Of a stretch of 14,801 nt of DNA, positions 6,658 through 12,871 are shown piece by piece. The DNA comes from CAZLAJ01 sp964644605 (GTDB lineage: Bacteria; Patescibacteriota; Microgenomatia; UBA1406; GWC2-37-13). The notes under the pieces were generated by a model that saw only the letters and a list, made by a program, of their open reading frames with translations, was not told the DNA's origin and ran no database searches. The stretch is taken from the NCBI GenBank assembly GCA_964644605.1, contig CAZXWS010000028.1:1-14801 (forward strand), read 5' to 3'. Each line of letters opens with the position of its first letter. The first letter of the stretch is position 1. The translations under genes and the position numbers were made by a program.

Positions 6658-8466
6658 TTAAATTTTATGGAGATTTTGAGCTAGTGTTTCAGTCTCATTA
6701 AGAAGAGCGTCTATTTCTTGTAAACCTTTGGCCCAAAAATTTTTGTCAGTAATATCAATATTCATCGCTTTAAATATTTTGACCGGTGACTCTGAACTTC
6801 CTGCCGATAGGAAATTTTTGACTGTCGAAATAAATGTTGGATCTTGAGCTACTGAATACTGGAGAGATTTAGATATCAGAAGGCCTGACGCATATGAGTA
6901 GACGTAAAAAAATGAGCGTATATGGTTCCAGTATATCCACCAATTTTCTGAGCCTTTTGATTGTTCTATAGCGGGTCCCATATATGCTGCCATATTTTTT
7001 TGAAATAGAGTTCCAATATCTTTATAGGACAAATACCCTTTTTCACGAAACGCTTGATGTAGCTCCTGCTCAAATTTATACGCAGCTACTTGCCTGTATA
7101 TTGTTGAAATATCATCATTTAATTTTTTCATTAATATACTCAGTTTTAGCTCATTATTCGCTTCTTTGAGGAGTTCTTTGAGCACAAAGTCTTCCATGAA
7201 AGTGCTAGCTACTTCCGCGGTTGACAGAGGTGTTGAGAAACTTAACGCATTTTGTTTTGCGCGCATCAATTCATTATTGATCCCGTGTCCTAACTCGTGG
7301 GCGAATGTTAAAACATCGGTTAGTTTATCGGTATGATTAAGCAAAATATATGTGGGTTGCGTGATGAGGTAATGCGCGCAGAAGGCACCGCCACGCTTGC
7401 CTTTTTTAGGGTAGACATCGACGCTCCCCTGCTCTATAAATTGCTTCATGATATCTGAAAATTGAGGATCAAGATTATCAAAAACTGTGTAGATGAGTTC
7501 AACTGCTTGCTCAAATGGATACTTTTTGTCCATAGTGCCATATGGTATATTGCGTTCGTGATACTTTAGTTTTTTTAGTCCTAGTAATTTTGCTTTCAAC
7601 GCATAAAATCTGTGGGCTGTTTCGAAATCTTCGCTTACTGTTTGAATAAGTGTATCAACTACTGAAGATTCCATATCGTCGCTTAAATGACGTGATAAGT
7701 CTGGTCGGTCTAATCCACGTAGATCGTCGTCTATTTTTTTATTTTGCAAGATCGAGTTAATCTCATTTTCTGCAACATCAGTGTAGTTTGCTAGAATATC
7801 GTTAAATGCTGCAGCCGCAGTGTCTCTCGTTTTTTTATGAGTGCTTTCCATAAGACTGATGATTTCGGAAAAGTTTTTATTTACTTTTTTTCCATCTTCA
7901 GCAGTTACAGCTCGCTCTTCTTTTGATAAAAAACTTGAAAGCATACGGGTCCAATTACCGTGAGCCGGTCCACTTTTTAGAATGAGTATTTTTTCTTGTT
8001 CTTCCGAAAGGAGATACTTTGCTTCAGCAAATAATTTTTCTAAGAAATGTTTGTATGGCTCTAATGGCTTGTACTGTAAAAATTTTGTTTGAAGTGAAGG
8101 TGCAATTTTTGCAATGGAAAGTGTAAAAAATTGGATATCGACTGCTATTTGTTTTACGAATTCTTCAGCTTTATTTTCTTTAGCACGAAGTACGGGATCA
8201 TGTTCATTTTGGGAAGTTCTTAAACCAAAGTAATAACCTTCATTCCCGCCGCCAAAATATTTACGTGCCAGTATTTCATATTCGTCAAGTGCTTCTTTTA
8301 AGACTGCAGGGTCTGTTAAATAATCAGTACGACCCTTCCATTTATTGATGAATGCATAGTTTTTTTTTGTAATTATTTCACGTCCTATTTCTATTTGCGG
8401 ATCGTCATCGTTTTTAAAAAGTGGAGTTAAGTTCCAGGAAGTATGGGTTATTTTTAATGATGCCAT
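6658..8466 (-). CDS. pepF: M3-family zinc oligoendopeptidase (PepF-like)
   Basis: This 602-aa cytosolic metallopeptidase degrades short peptides. Numbering from the upstream ATG 8472, the zinc motif HELGH is at 392-396 in LTFAHELGHGINNEL, and the third ligand Glu is about 420 in STAEVASTFME, as in family M3. The substrate-side motif around 367-380 (AHYLITQPTYILLNH) and a C-terminal aromatic segment (ENWWIYWNHIRSFFYVYSY) are also typical of the oligoendopeptidase F branch. Length matches the family (about 600). I chose the third residue (ATG 8466) because a perfect TATAAT lies 7 nt before it and only 1 nt before ATG 8472. It stands alone as a transcription unit. The gene name is by family resemblance. 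Confidence 0.92.
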   Translation of the reverse strand: MASLKITHTSWNLTPLFKNDDDPQIEIGREIITKKNYAFINKWKGRTDYLTDPAVLKEALDEYEILARKYFGGGNEGYYFGLRTSQNEHDPVLRAKENKAEEFVKQIAVDIQFFTLSIAKIAPSLQTKFLQYKPLEPYKHFLEKLFAEAKYLLSEEQEKILILKSGPAHGNWTRMLSSFLSKEERAVTAEDGKKVNKNFSEIISLMESTHKKTRDTAAAAFNDILANYTDVAENEINSILQNKKIDDDLRGLDRPDLSRHLSDDMESSVVDTLIQTVSEDFETAHRFYALKAKLLGLKKLKYHERNIPYGTMDKKYPFEQAVELIYTVFDNLDPQFSDIMKQFIEQGSVDVYPKKGKRGGAFCAHYLITQPTYILLNHTDKLTDVLTFAHELGHGINNELMRAKQNALSFSTPLSTAEVASTFMEDFVLKELLKEANNELKLSILMKKLNDDISTIYRQVAAYKFEQELHQAFREKGYLSYKDIGTLFQKNMAAYMGPAIEQSKGSENWWIYWNHIRSFFYVYSYASGLLISKSLQYSVAQDPTFISTVKNFLSAGSSESPVKIFKAMNIDITDKNFWAKGLQEIDALLNETETLAQNLHKI

Positions 8467-8473
8467 AAGCATT

Positions 8474-8479
8474 ATTATA
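8474..8479 (-). promoter_or_regulatory. -10 element of the oligoendopeptidase gene
   Basis: Perfect TATAAT on the minus strand (8479-8474), 7 nt before ATG 8466. No convincing -35 is present; the place where one would sit runs into the right flank of an inverted-repeat arm (8501-8514). Confidence 0.65.
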
Positions 8480-8500
8480 TCATTTTGAAAGTGTGTGAAG

Positions 8501-8578
8501 CGCGGAGAGAGTGTACAGCTGGATTAGAGTTAAGATGCGGCCATTGCATCTTTCCCTTTTCCAAACACTCTCTCCGCG
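8501..8578. repeat. Perfect 14-bp inverted repeat enclosing a second stem-loop
   Basis: CGCGGAGAGAGTGT (8501-8514) and its exact reverse complement (8565-8578) are 50 nt apart. Inside lies another perfect stem, AAGATGC (8532-8538) and GCATCTT (8546-8552), with a 7-nt loop. Together they predict a nested stem-loop in the 120-nt gap between the 90-aa gene and the oligopeptidase promoter. No T-run follows on the minus strand. It could be a terminator-like structure, a structured RNA or the end of an inserted element. Confidence 0.85.
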
Positions 8579-8592
8579 GTAAAGCATATTAG

Positions 8593-8865
8593 TTAGGCGA
8601 CGCGACTGAGTCGCGGATTATGGTGAGTCGTCGGCTGACTGACTGTGGCGCTTTTGGCGCGTTTTGCCAAGATCAGCAAATTATCGATGATAATTCTCGC
8701 CATATCCCTTTCCGCGACGGTGTCGAAGGTAGGAAGTAGCCGTTTTACAGCAGCTACATCCAACTTCTCGATGGCTCTCATCACCCGAGCAGCGATCTTT
8801 CCACCTTCCGGAAACAGTCGCTCAGCTGCGAGTCGCACAGTTTCCAGAATGTCCTCCTCTCTCAT
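8593..8865 (-). CDS. GC-rich small helical protein of unknown function
   Basis: I do not recognise this 90-aa protein. It looks entirely helical for residues 1-72, with charged and Ala-rich amphipathic stretches (ILETVRLAAERLF, ARVMRAIEKLDVAAVKRLL, ARIIIDNLLILAKRAK) and a disordered, basic tail ending PRLSRVA. No membrane segment or cysteine is present. By hand count, 8641-8860 is about 52% G+C, against about one third in neighbouring genes. It is the only gene in the window with a strong Shine-Dalgarno (GGAGG at 8872-8876, 6 nt before the ATG). Inverted repeats lie on both sides. The opposite strand is also open across the gene, but lacks a ribosome site and reads unlike a protein. Composition and start signal suggest an acquired gene; this is inference. 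Confidence 0.7.
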   Translation of the reverse strand: MREEDILETVRLAAERLFPEGGKIAARVMRAIEKLDVAAVKRLLPTFDTVAERDMARIIIDNLLILAKRAKSATVSQPTTHHNPRLSRVA

Positions 8866-8876
8866 TTGTATCCTCC
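8866..8876 (-). promoter_or_regulatory. Strong Shine-Dalgarno of the 90-aa gene
   Basis: GGAGG (8876-8872) sits 6 nt before ATG 8865. It is perfectly complementary to the CCTCC at the 16S 3' end seen at 14270-14274. No other gene in this window has a comparable site. Confidence 0.8.
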
Positions 8877-8901
8877 AATGAATCTAAGTAAAATGTGGAG
8901 T

Positions 8902-8968
8902 GCTCTCCAGTCTAAGGATTAGCAGATTGAGATAAATAACGTGCGCTCTTATCCGTAAACTGGAGAGC
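8902..8968. repeat. Perfect 10-bp inverted repeat upstream of the 90-aa gene
   Basis: GCTCTCCAGT (8902-8911) and ACTGGAGAGC (8959-8968) are exact reverse complements, 47 nt apart, in the leader region of the 90-aa gene. Inside, GGAT (8915-8918) and ATCC (8951-8954) could extend the stem with internal loops. The transcript of the 90-aa gene, if it starts upstream of here, would have a structured leader. Confidence 0.75.
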
Positions 8969-8982
8969 TGGAGTAACATTCA

Positions 8983-9171
8983 TTATGAAAACTGTGTTTT
9001 CAAAGTACGGGAGAATTGATTTATCAAAACAGTTTTTCGTCGTAAACGGTCATTATTTTCATACTCAGCACGAGGGTTATGAATAAGTTTCTGATCTCTT
9101 TGTCCGAGAGAGCCACGAAGTGCTAAACTCGCTAAGCAAGAAGTTGTAAAAATTGTCAGTTCTGATAGCAT
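8983..9171 (-). CDS. Possible 62-aa ORF, function unknown
   Basis: This short frame begins MLSELTIFTTSCLASLALRG and has a basic, hydrophilic second half (RAEYENNDRLRRKTV). I recognise no family. In favour, a spaced promoter lies just upstream (9180-9208) with its -10 8 nt before the ATG, the same arrangement as real genes here. Against, it is short, lacks any family motif, and its 3' end lies in a 7-bp hairpin (TGAAAAC at 8986-8992, GTTTTCA at 8996-9002). It may instead mark a small RNA transcribed from the same promoter, or chance. If it is not a gene, 8866-9262 holds only the repeats and promoter listed here. Confidence 0.35.
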   Translation of the reverse strand: MLSELTIFTTSCLASLALRGSLGQRDQKLIHNPRAEYENNDRLRRKTVLINQFSRTLKTQFS

Positions 9172-9179
9172 TAGCTACA

Positions 9180-9208
9180 AATATAATGAAGGACTTTTTA
9201 TTTTGCAA
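9180..9208 (-). promoter_or_regulatory. Possible promoter upstream of the 62-aa ORF
   Basis: TTGCAA (9208-9203), a 17-nt spacer and TATATT (9185-9180) on the minus strand, 8 nt before ATG 9171. Match to consensus is moderate (4/6 and 5/6), but the spacing is ideal. Confidence 0.45.
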
Positions 9209-9262
9209 GCGATTTTTGCAGGGATAATTTCTATTACATTATGATGTTATAATGAAATGAAA

Positions 9263-9757
9263 CTAGGATCGTTCTAGTTCGTAAAAAGTGTAGATATAGC
9301 CGTCTGATTCTTGCTTTTGTTGAAAAATGATTTTGTCAAATGAAGAGTAATCAGGAAAATATACATCGCCTTTAAAATTTCCTTCAACAATCGTCACGTA
9401 TAATTTATTAGCAAGCGGAAGGGCTTGTTCAAAAATTTGTCCACCACCGATAATAAAAATTTCATTTTGATCTATTGTTGATGCACGTTGAATAGCTTCA
9501 TCTAAAGAATGAACAACTATGGCTTGAGGAACTGAGAAATTTGTGTCACGTGTAATAATAATGTTGGTTCGATTTGGGAGTACTCGACCGATAGATTCAT
9601 ATGTTTTTCGCCCCATGATTATTGGATGGCCTGTTGTAATTTCTTTAAAACGTTTTAACTCTGCAGGTATATGCCATAATAAATCATTCGTTTTTCTGTT
9701 TCCGATCAGTCTGACTTTTGTCGTAGCAACAATGATACTGATTTTTGGTTTAGTCAC
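9263..9757 (-). CDS. folA: Dihydrofolate reductase
   Basis: This 164-aa enzyme reduces dihydrofolate to tetrahydrofolate with NADPH, regenerating the cofactor that thymidylate synthase oxidises. Visible hallmarks are LLWHIPAELKRFK (26-38), whose acidic active-site residue is Glu33 where E. coli has Asp27 (Glu also occurs in animal DHFRs), TTGHPIIMGRKTYESIG (NADPH-binding loop, about 41-57), NRTNIIITRD and FIIGGGQIFEQAL (about 106-118). Length is normal. It starts at a GTG (9757-9755) that overlaps the thyA stop as GTGA, indicating translational coupling. It is the last gene of the dTMP operon; a weak 6-bp hairpin (9237-9254) follows the stop. Confidence 0.95.
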   Translation of the reverse strand: MTKPKISIIVATTKVRLIGNRKTNDLLWHIPAELKRFKEITTGHPIIMGRKTYESIGRVLPNRTNIIITRDTNFSVPQAIVVHSLDEAIQRASTIDQNEIFIIGGGQIFEQALPLANKLYVTIVEGNFKGDVYFPDYSSFDKIIFQQKQESDGYIYTFYELERS

Positions 9758-10719
9758 TTTTTGTTTTTTCCCTCATACAATCCGCCGGCAACCGTTAGTT
9801 CACCTTTGAGTGCAGGATGGGGGTCATAATTTTTTAATATAACTTGATCAGGATGAAAATCATCAATATTTTTTATCGACGTATCGAGTTTAATTGTAGG
9901 AAATGGTCGGGGTTCTCGTTTTAATTGTTCTTTGACTTGCTCGATATGATTTTCATAAATATGTACATCCCCAAACGTGTGGATAAATTCTCCCGGTTCG
10001 TACCCAGTAACCTTCGCAAGAATGATAGTAAGTAGGGCGTAACTTGCGATATTAAACGGCACACCAAGAAACATATCTGCGCTTCGTTGATAGAGTTGTA
10101 AACTGAGTTTACCGCCTTTTAAATTTATTTGATACATATTATGGCATATGGGAAACAGTGAGGCATCATTGTACTCGGCCATCGTATACAAGTATTCTGG
10201 GTTCCATGAGTTAACTATGAGATTTTTTGCATATGGATCGTCTTTCAATTCCTGAATAATCCACTTAAGTTGATCGATTGTTCTACCAGTGCGCGTCGGC
10301 CAACGTCTCCACATCTCACCGTATATTCGCGGTAGTTCTCCATATTTTTTAGCGAACTGTGCATCTTCTTTAATTTTGGTAACAAATTCTTCTTTTGTCA
10401 GTGCAGGCACTTTTGACTTATTCATTTTGCGTACATAATATTTATACGGGTAATCATCCCAGATATGAACGTTATTATCTACTAAGTATTTAATATTTGA
10501 TTGTCCGGAAAGAAACCAATACAGCTCATGCAAGACACCTTTCCAGTAAACACGTTTAGTGGTTAAAAGCGGGAATCCTTTTGAAAGATCATAATGAGTC
10601 TGTCTCCCAAACACACTGTAAAGAACAACATCGGTACCACGATCAACTATTCGTGTTCCATTCTTTAATATGTCTTGCAACAAATCGAGATATTGATACT
10701 CAGGATGTTTCGTTTTCAT
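9754..10719 (-). CDS. thyA: Thymidylate synthase
   Basis: This 321-aa enzyme methylates dUMP to dTMP with methylene-tetrahydrofolate. The catalytic cysteine is Cys192 in LFPICHNMYQ. Also visible are GFPLLTTKRVYWKGVLHEL (48-66), NSWNPEYL (170-177), LYQRSADMFLGVPFNIASY (209-227), and DVHIYENHIEQ (251-261). Length lies between the E. coli (264) and Lactobacillus (316) forms, with an insert at about 90-125 and a C-terminal extension. The paired arginines that reach the phosphate from the partner subunit (Arg-Arg before IIVSAWN in E. coli) read Lys-Asn here (165-166). It lies 9 nt after the Dcd-like gene and overlaps folA by 4 nt, forming one dTMP-supply operon. Confidence 0.96.
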   Translation of the reverse strand: MKTKHPEYQYLDLLQDILKNGTRIVDRGTDVVLYSVFGRQTHYDLSKGFPLLTTKRVYWKGVLHELYWFLSGQSNIKYLVDNNVHIWDDYPYKYYVRKMNKSKVPALTKEEFVTKIKEDAQFAKKYGELPRIYGEMWRRWPTRTGRTIDQLKWIIQELKDDPYAKNLIVNSWNPEYLYTMAEYNDASLFPICHNMYQINLKGGKLSLQLYQRSADMFLGVPFNIASYALLTIILAKVTGYEPGEFIHTFGDVHIYENHIEQVKEQLKREPRPFPTIKLDTSIKNIDDFHPDQVILKNYDPHPALKGELTVAGGLYEGKNKK

Positions 10720-10728
10720 AAAAGTTTA

Positions 10729-11268
10729 TTAAACTTGTTTTTCCCTTTTTTCAGTGGTAACGCGTCCTCCTTGCCACTGACCGCGGTACATATTTCCCCC
10801 TCCTTCCACATACTCAAATTGGGCATGAATGATACGGCAGCCAAGTTCTAAAGTTACTGGAACAGGTCCTTCGTTTTTAATTGCGAAAGTAAATTTACCC
10901 TTATACCCTGGGGCTGTATTTCCAGTACGAATAAAGAGTCCGCTTCTGAACGTAGTGGAGCGTGGCTTAAAGTTTATGGTCATATCTTGCGGTGTATTTA
11001 CAGACTCAATGGTAGTTGCTAAATAAAATTCATTTGGTTGGATGGTAATCGACTGTTTTTTATTCGGATCGTATGTGAGTATGGTCTCAACGTTCGGTGT
11101 CTCACGCTCATCTATTCCTAAAAAGGCTTTGCCGGAAATTCTGTGGACTTCACCGAGACGAAGATCAAATCCAGCCCCTTCCGGATTAGTAAGTTCTCGA
11201 TCAGCGAGGCCCTCGACCAATTTATCTTTTTTAACTAACTCAAGCAGTTTTTGTGGTCCGATTTTCAT
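10729..11268 (-). CDS. dCTP deaminase/dUTPase-fold protein
   Basis: This 179-aa protein has the trimeric dUTPase/dCTP-deaminase fold: GAGFDLRLGE (31-40), the phosphate-binding segment PRSTTFRSG (102-110), and APGYKGKFTF (119-128), followed by the C-terminal glycine-rich tail MYRGQWQGG (160-168). As first gene upstream of thyA and folA, it would logically supply dUMP from dCTP or dUTP. By hand alignment to E. coli Dcd, Ser111 and Arg115 correspond to Ser104 and Arg108, but the general-base Glu138 is Ala129, and the Asp of the IDPG motif (also the counterpart of the dUTPase catalytic Asp) is Ala119. It may therefore be a divergent enzyme or a non-catalytic relative, so I give no gene symbol. 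No Shine-Dalgarno is seen. Confidence 0.8.
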   Translation of the reverse strand: MKIGPQKLLELVKKDKLVEGLADRELTNPEGAGFDLRLGEVHRISGKAFLGIDERETPNVETILTYDPNKKQSITIQPNEFYLATTIESVNTPQDMTINFKPRSTTFRSGLFIRTGNTAPGYKGKFTFAIKNEGPVPVTLELGCRIIHAQFEYVEGGGNMYRGQWQGGRVTTEKREKQV

Positions 11269-11371
11269 GGGTAAATAGACGAATAATAATGTATAAATTA
11301 TTCATCATTTTTAATTTTTTTACAATAAGTCTTAACTATATTAAACATGTTCAATAATCCTGTTTCTATGT

Positions 11372-11377
11372 TATAAT
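11372..11377 (+). promoter_or_regulatory. -10 element for the tRNA genes
   Basis: Perfect TATAAT, 17 nt before the tRNA-Ile 5' end, giving a predicted start near 11384. No clear -35 is visible. The 126-nt gap 11269-11394 should also hold the divergent promoter for the Dcd-like/thyA/folA operon, but I cannot define it. Confidence 0.55.
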
Positions 11378-11394
11378 TTTATCTCAGATTACAT

Positions 11395-11466
11395 GGGCGT
11401 GTGGCTCAGTGGTAGAGCGCATTCCTGATAAGAATGAGGTCCCAGGTTCGATCCCTGGCACGCCCA
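11395..11466 (+). tRNA. tRNA-Ile (anticodon GAT)
   Basis: Full cloverleaf by hand: acceptor GGGCGTG/CACGCCC, D stem GCTC/GAGC, anticodon stem CATTC/GAATG with loop CTGATAA (anticodon GAT, 11427-11429), T arm CCAGG/CCTGG with loop TTCGATC, discriminator A. The 3' CCA is not encoded, so it must be added by a CCA-adding enzyme. Confidence 0.97.
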
Positions 11467-11470
11467 CTAA

Positions 11471-11505
11471 ATAGTCTATAGACTATAGACGATAGTCTTT
11501 AGACT
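11471..11505. repeat. Hairpin and palindrome in the tRNA spacer
   Basis: A perfect 16-bp palindrome (11471-11486) forms the left part of a larger hairpin: arms AGTCTATAGACTAT (11473-11486) and ATAGTCTTTAGACT (11492-11505) pair over 14 bp with one mismatch around a 5-nt loop. It nearly fills the 48-nt spacer between the two tRNAs. It could aid tRNA processing or attenuate read-through; only TTTT at 11511-11514 follows. Confidence 0.85.
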
Positions 11506-11514
11506 CATCGTTTT

Positions 11515-11588
11515 GGACTTGTAGCTCAGTTGGTTAGAGCATTCGGCTTACATCCGAAAGGTCAGAGGTTCAAGTCCTCTCAAGTCCA
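11515..11588 (+). tRNA. tRNA-Val (anticodon TAC)
   Basis: Full cloverleaf by hand: acceptor GGACTTG/CAAGTCC, D stem GCTC/GAGC, anticodon stem TTCGG/CCGAA with loop CTTACAT (anticodon TAC, 11549-11551), T arm AGAGG/CCTCT with loop TTCAAGT, discriminator A. CCA is not encoded (CCC follows). Confidence 0.97.
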
Positions 11589-11639
11589 CCCACTACATTT
11601 GTCATTCGACTTCATGACACATTCATATCAATAATTGTT

Positions 11640-11645
11640 TATAAT
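11640..11645 (+). promoter_or_regulatory. -10 element of the PRC/MgtE_N/CBS gene
   Basis: Perfect TATAAT, 6 nt before ATG 11652, with no Shine-Dalgarno between. The -35 region is poor; ATGACA at 11614-11619 is close to consensus but 20 nt away. Confidence 0.6.
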
Positions 11646-11651
11646 AACTTC

Positions 11652-12869
11652 ATGATTTATTTTTCCGATATATGCGGGAAGGATGTAATAACGGAAGATG
11701 GCGTGCGTGTCGGTAAATTAAAAGATCTTATTTTTATTGCCGGTGAGCAACCATTGATTACTAAACTTAGTCTTGACGTGCACACTCAACAGCCCTCTAT
11801 TCAGAGTCCAAAAGTACCACTTCAATATTTATTACGTATAAATAATCAAATCATCATAAATAAAAACTATGAAATAGTACCACTTGCGGAAAACGAGTTA
11901 TATGTTCATAAGAATCTAATGGATCAGCAGATAATTGATATTAAAGGTAATAAAGTTGTGCGTGTAAATGATGTTGCTATTCAGGATAAACCTTCTTATT
12001 TCATTGCTGGCGTAGATATCGGATTATTTGGAATTCTTCGATGGCTAAAACTACAGGCAGTTACTGAATATTTTTTGAAACCTTTTGGTCAGCGGATTAA
12101 ACCAGAATTTTTATCTTGGGCTGACATTCAGCCATTGGAATTAGCACGTGGCCGTATTGTATTAAAAAAAGAAGAAGAAAAATTAGAAAAAATACGCCCA
12201 GAGGATTTGGCAGATCATTTGGAGAAAACAAATATATACAATGTAAGCAAAGTGCTGGCACTTCTTGACCAGGAATTTGCTGCGGAAGTTATACAAAATT
12301 TAAATCTGTCCTATCAGAAAGGTTTATTTAAGACATTTAGTCCTGAAAAAGCAGCTGAAGTACTTAATCTAGTTGAGGCAGACGAGGCAGCAGATATTTT
12401 GCTTGCACTGCCTGAAAAGAAACGAGAAGAGATTGAGGCTCTTTTGGACGACAAAACTAGAAAAGATGTTACTCATCTCATTCGTCTTTCCTCTACTCCA
12501 ATTGGAGAGTTGATGATTACTCAATTTCTAACTGTGAAATCAAACGATACTGTCAATACTATTCGGTCAAAAATAAAAAAAGAAACTGAAGATTTTTATT
12601 TTTTTAACGCTATTTATGTAGTTAATGATCAGGATCAACTTATTGGAGTATTTAATCTGCATGAAATGATAATGCAGGAGGGAGATACACCAGCACATAA
12701 ATTTATGAATCAGAATGTTATCGTAGTGCATTTACGTACACCTCGAGAGATCGCATTAAAAAAAATGCTGAAGTATCGAATTCGATCTTTTCCAGTGATA
12801 GATGATGATAAACATATATTAGGTGTTATTTCATTTGATGAGGTAGCCCGATCGATACTCGAAGAATAA
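11652..12869 (+). CDS. PRC-barrel / MgtE N-domain / CBS-pair protein
   Basis: This 405-aa soluble protein joins four kinds of segment: a PRC-barrel-like domain (about 1-80, beginning FSDICGKDVITEDGVRVGKL), a second PRC-like unit (about 85-165, IIDIKGNKVVRVNDV), an MgtE intracellular N-domain (about 175-285, with repeated short helices such as AAEVLNLVEADEAADILLAL), and two CBS motifs (about 285-345 and 350-405, the latter with RIRSFPVIDDDKHILGVISFDEV). The magnesium channel part of MgtE is missing, and no transmembrane helix is visible. CBS pairs usually bind adenosine nucleotides, and MgtE N-domains sense Mg2+, so a sensory or regulatory role in metal homeostasis is likely. It is first of a three-gene plus-strand set, 2 nt before the next gene. 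Confidence 0.85.
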   Translation: MIYFSDICGKDVITEDGVRVGKLKDLIFIAGEQPLITKLSLDVHTQQPSIQSPKVPLQYLLRINNQIIINKNYEIVPLAENELYVHKNLMDQQIIDIKGNKVVRVNDVAIQDKPSYFIAGVDIGLFGILRWLKLQAVTEYFLKPFGQRIKPEFLSWADIQPLELARGRIVLKKEEEKLEKIRPEDLADHLEKTNIYNVSKVLALLDQEFAAEVIQNLNLSYQKGLFKTFSPEKAAEVLNLVEADEAADILLALPEKKREEIEALLDDKTRKDVTHLIRLSSTPIGELMITQFLTVKSNDTVNTIRSKIKKETEDFYFFNAIYVVNDQDQLIGVFNLHEMIMQEGDTPAHKFMNQNVIVVHLRTPREIALKKMLKYRIRSFPVIDDDKHILGVISFDEVARSILEE

Positions 12870-12871
12870 CC

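Noticed and set aside
8645..8881. Plus-strand frame opposite the 90-aa gene
   Set aside because: It has no ribosome site and reads as a low-complexity Ser/Ala sequence; the minus-strand frame has GGAGG and a helical protein pattern.
8501..8968. Complete insertion sequence or integron cassette
   Set aside because: No transposase or integrase, and the two inverted repeats do not match each other; no target duplication was found by eye.
9237..9254. Hairpin after folA as terminator
   Set aside because: Only a 6-bp AT stem, with no T-run; too weak to call.
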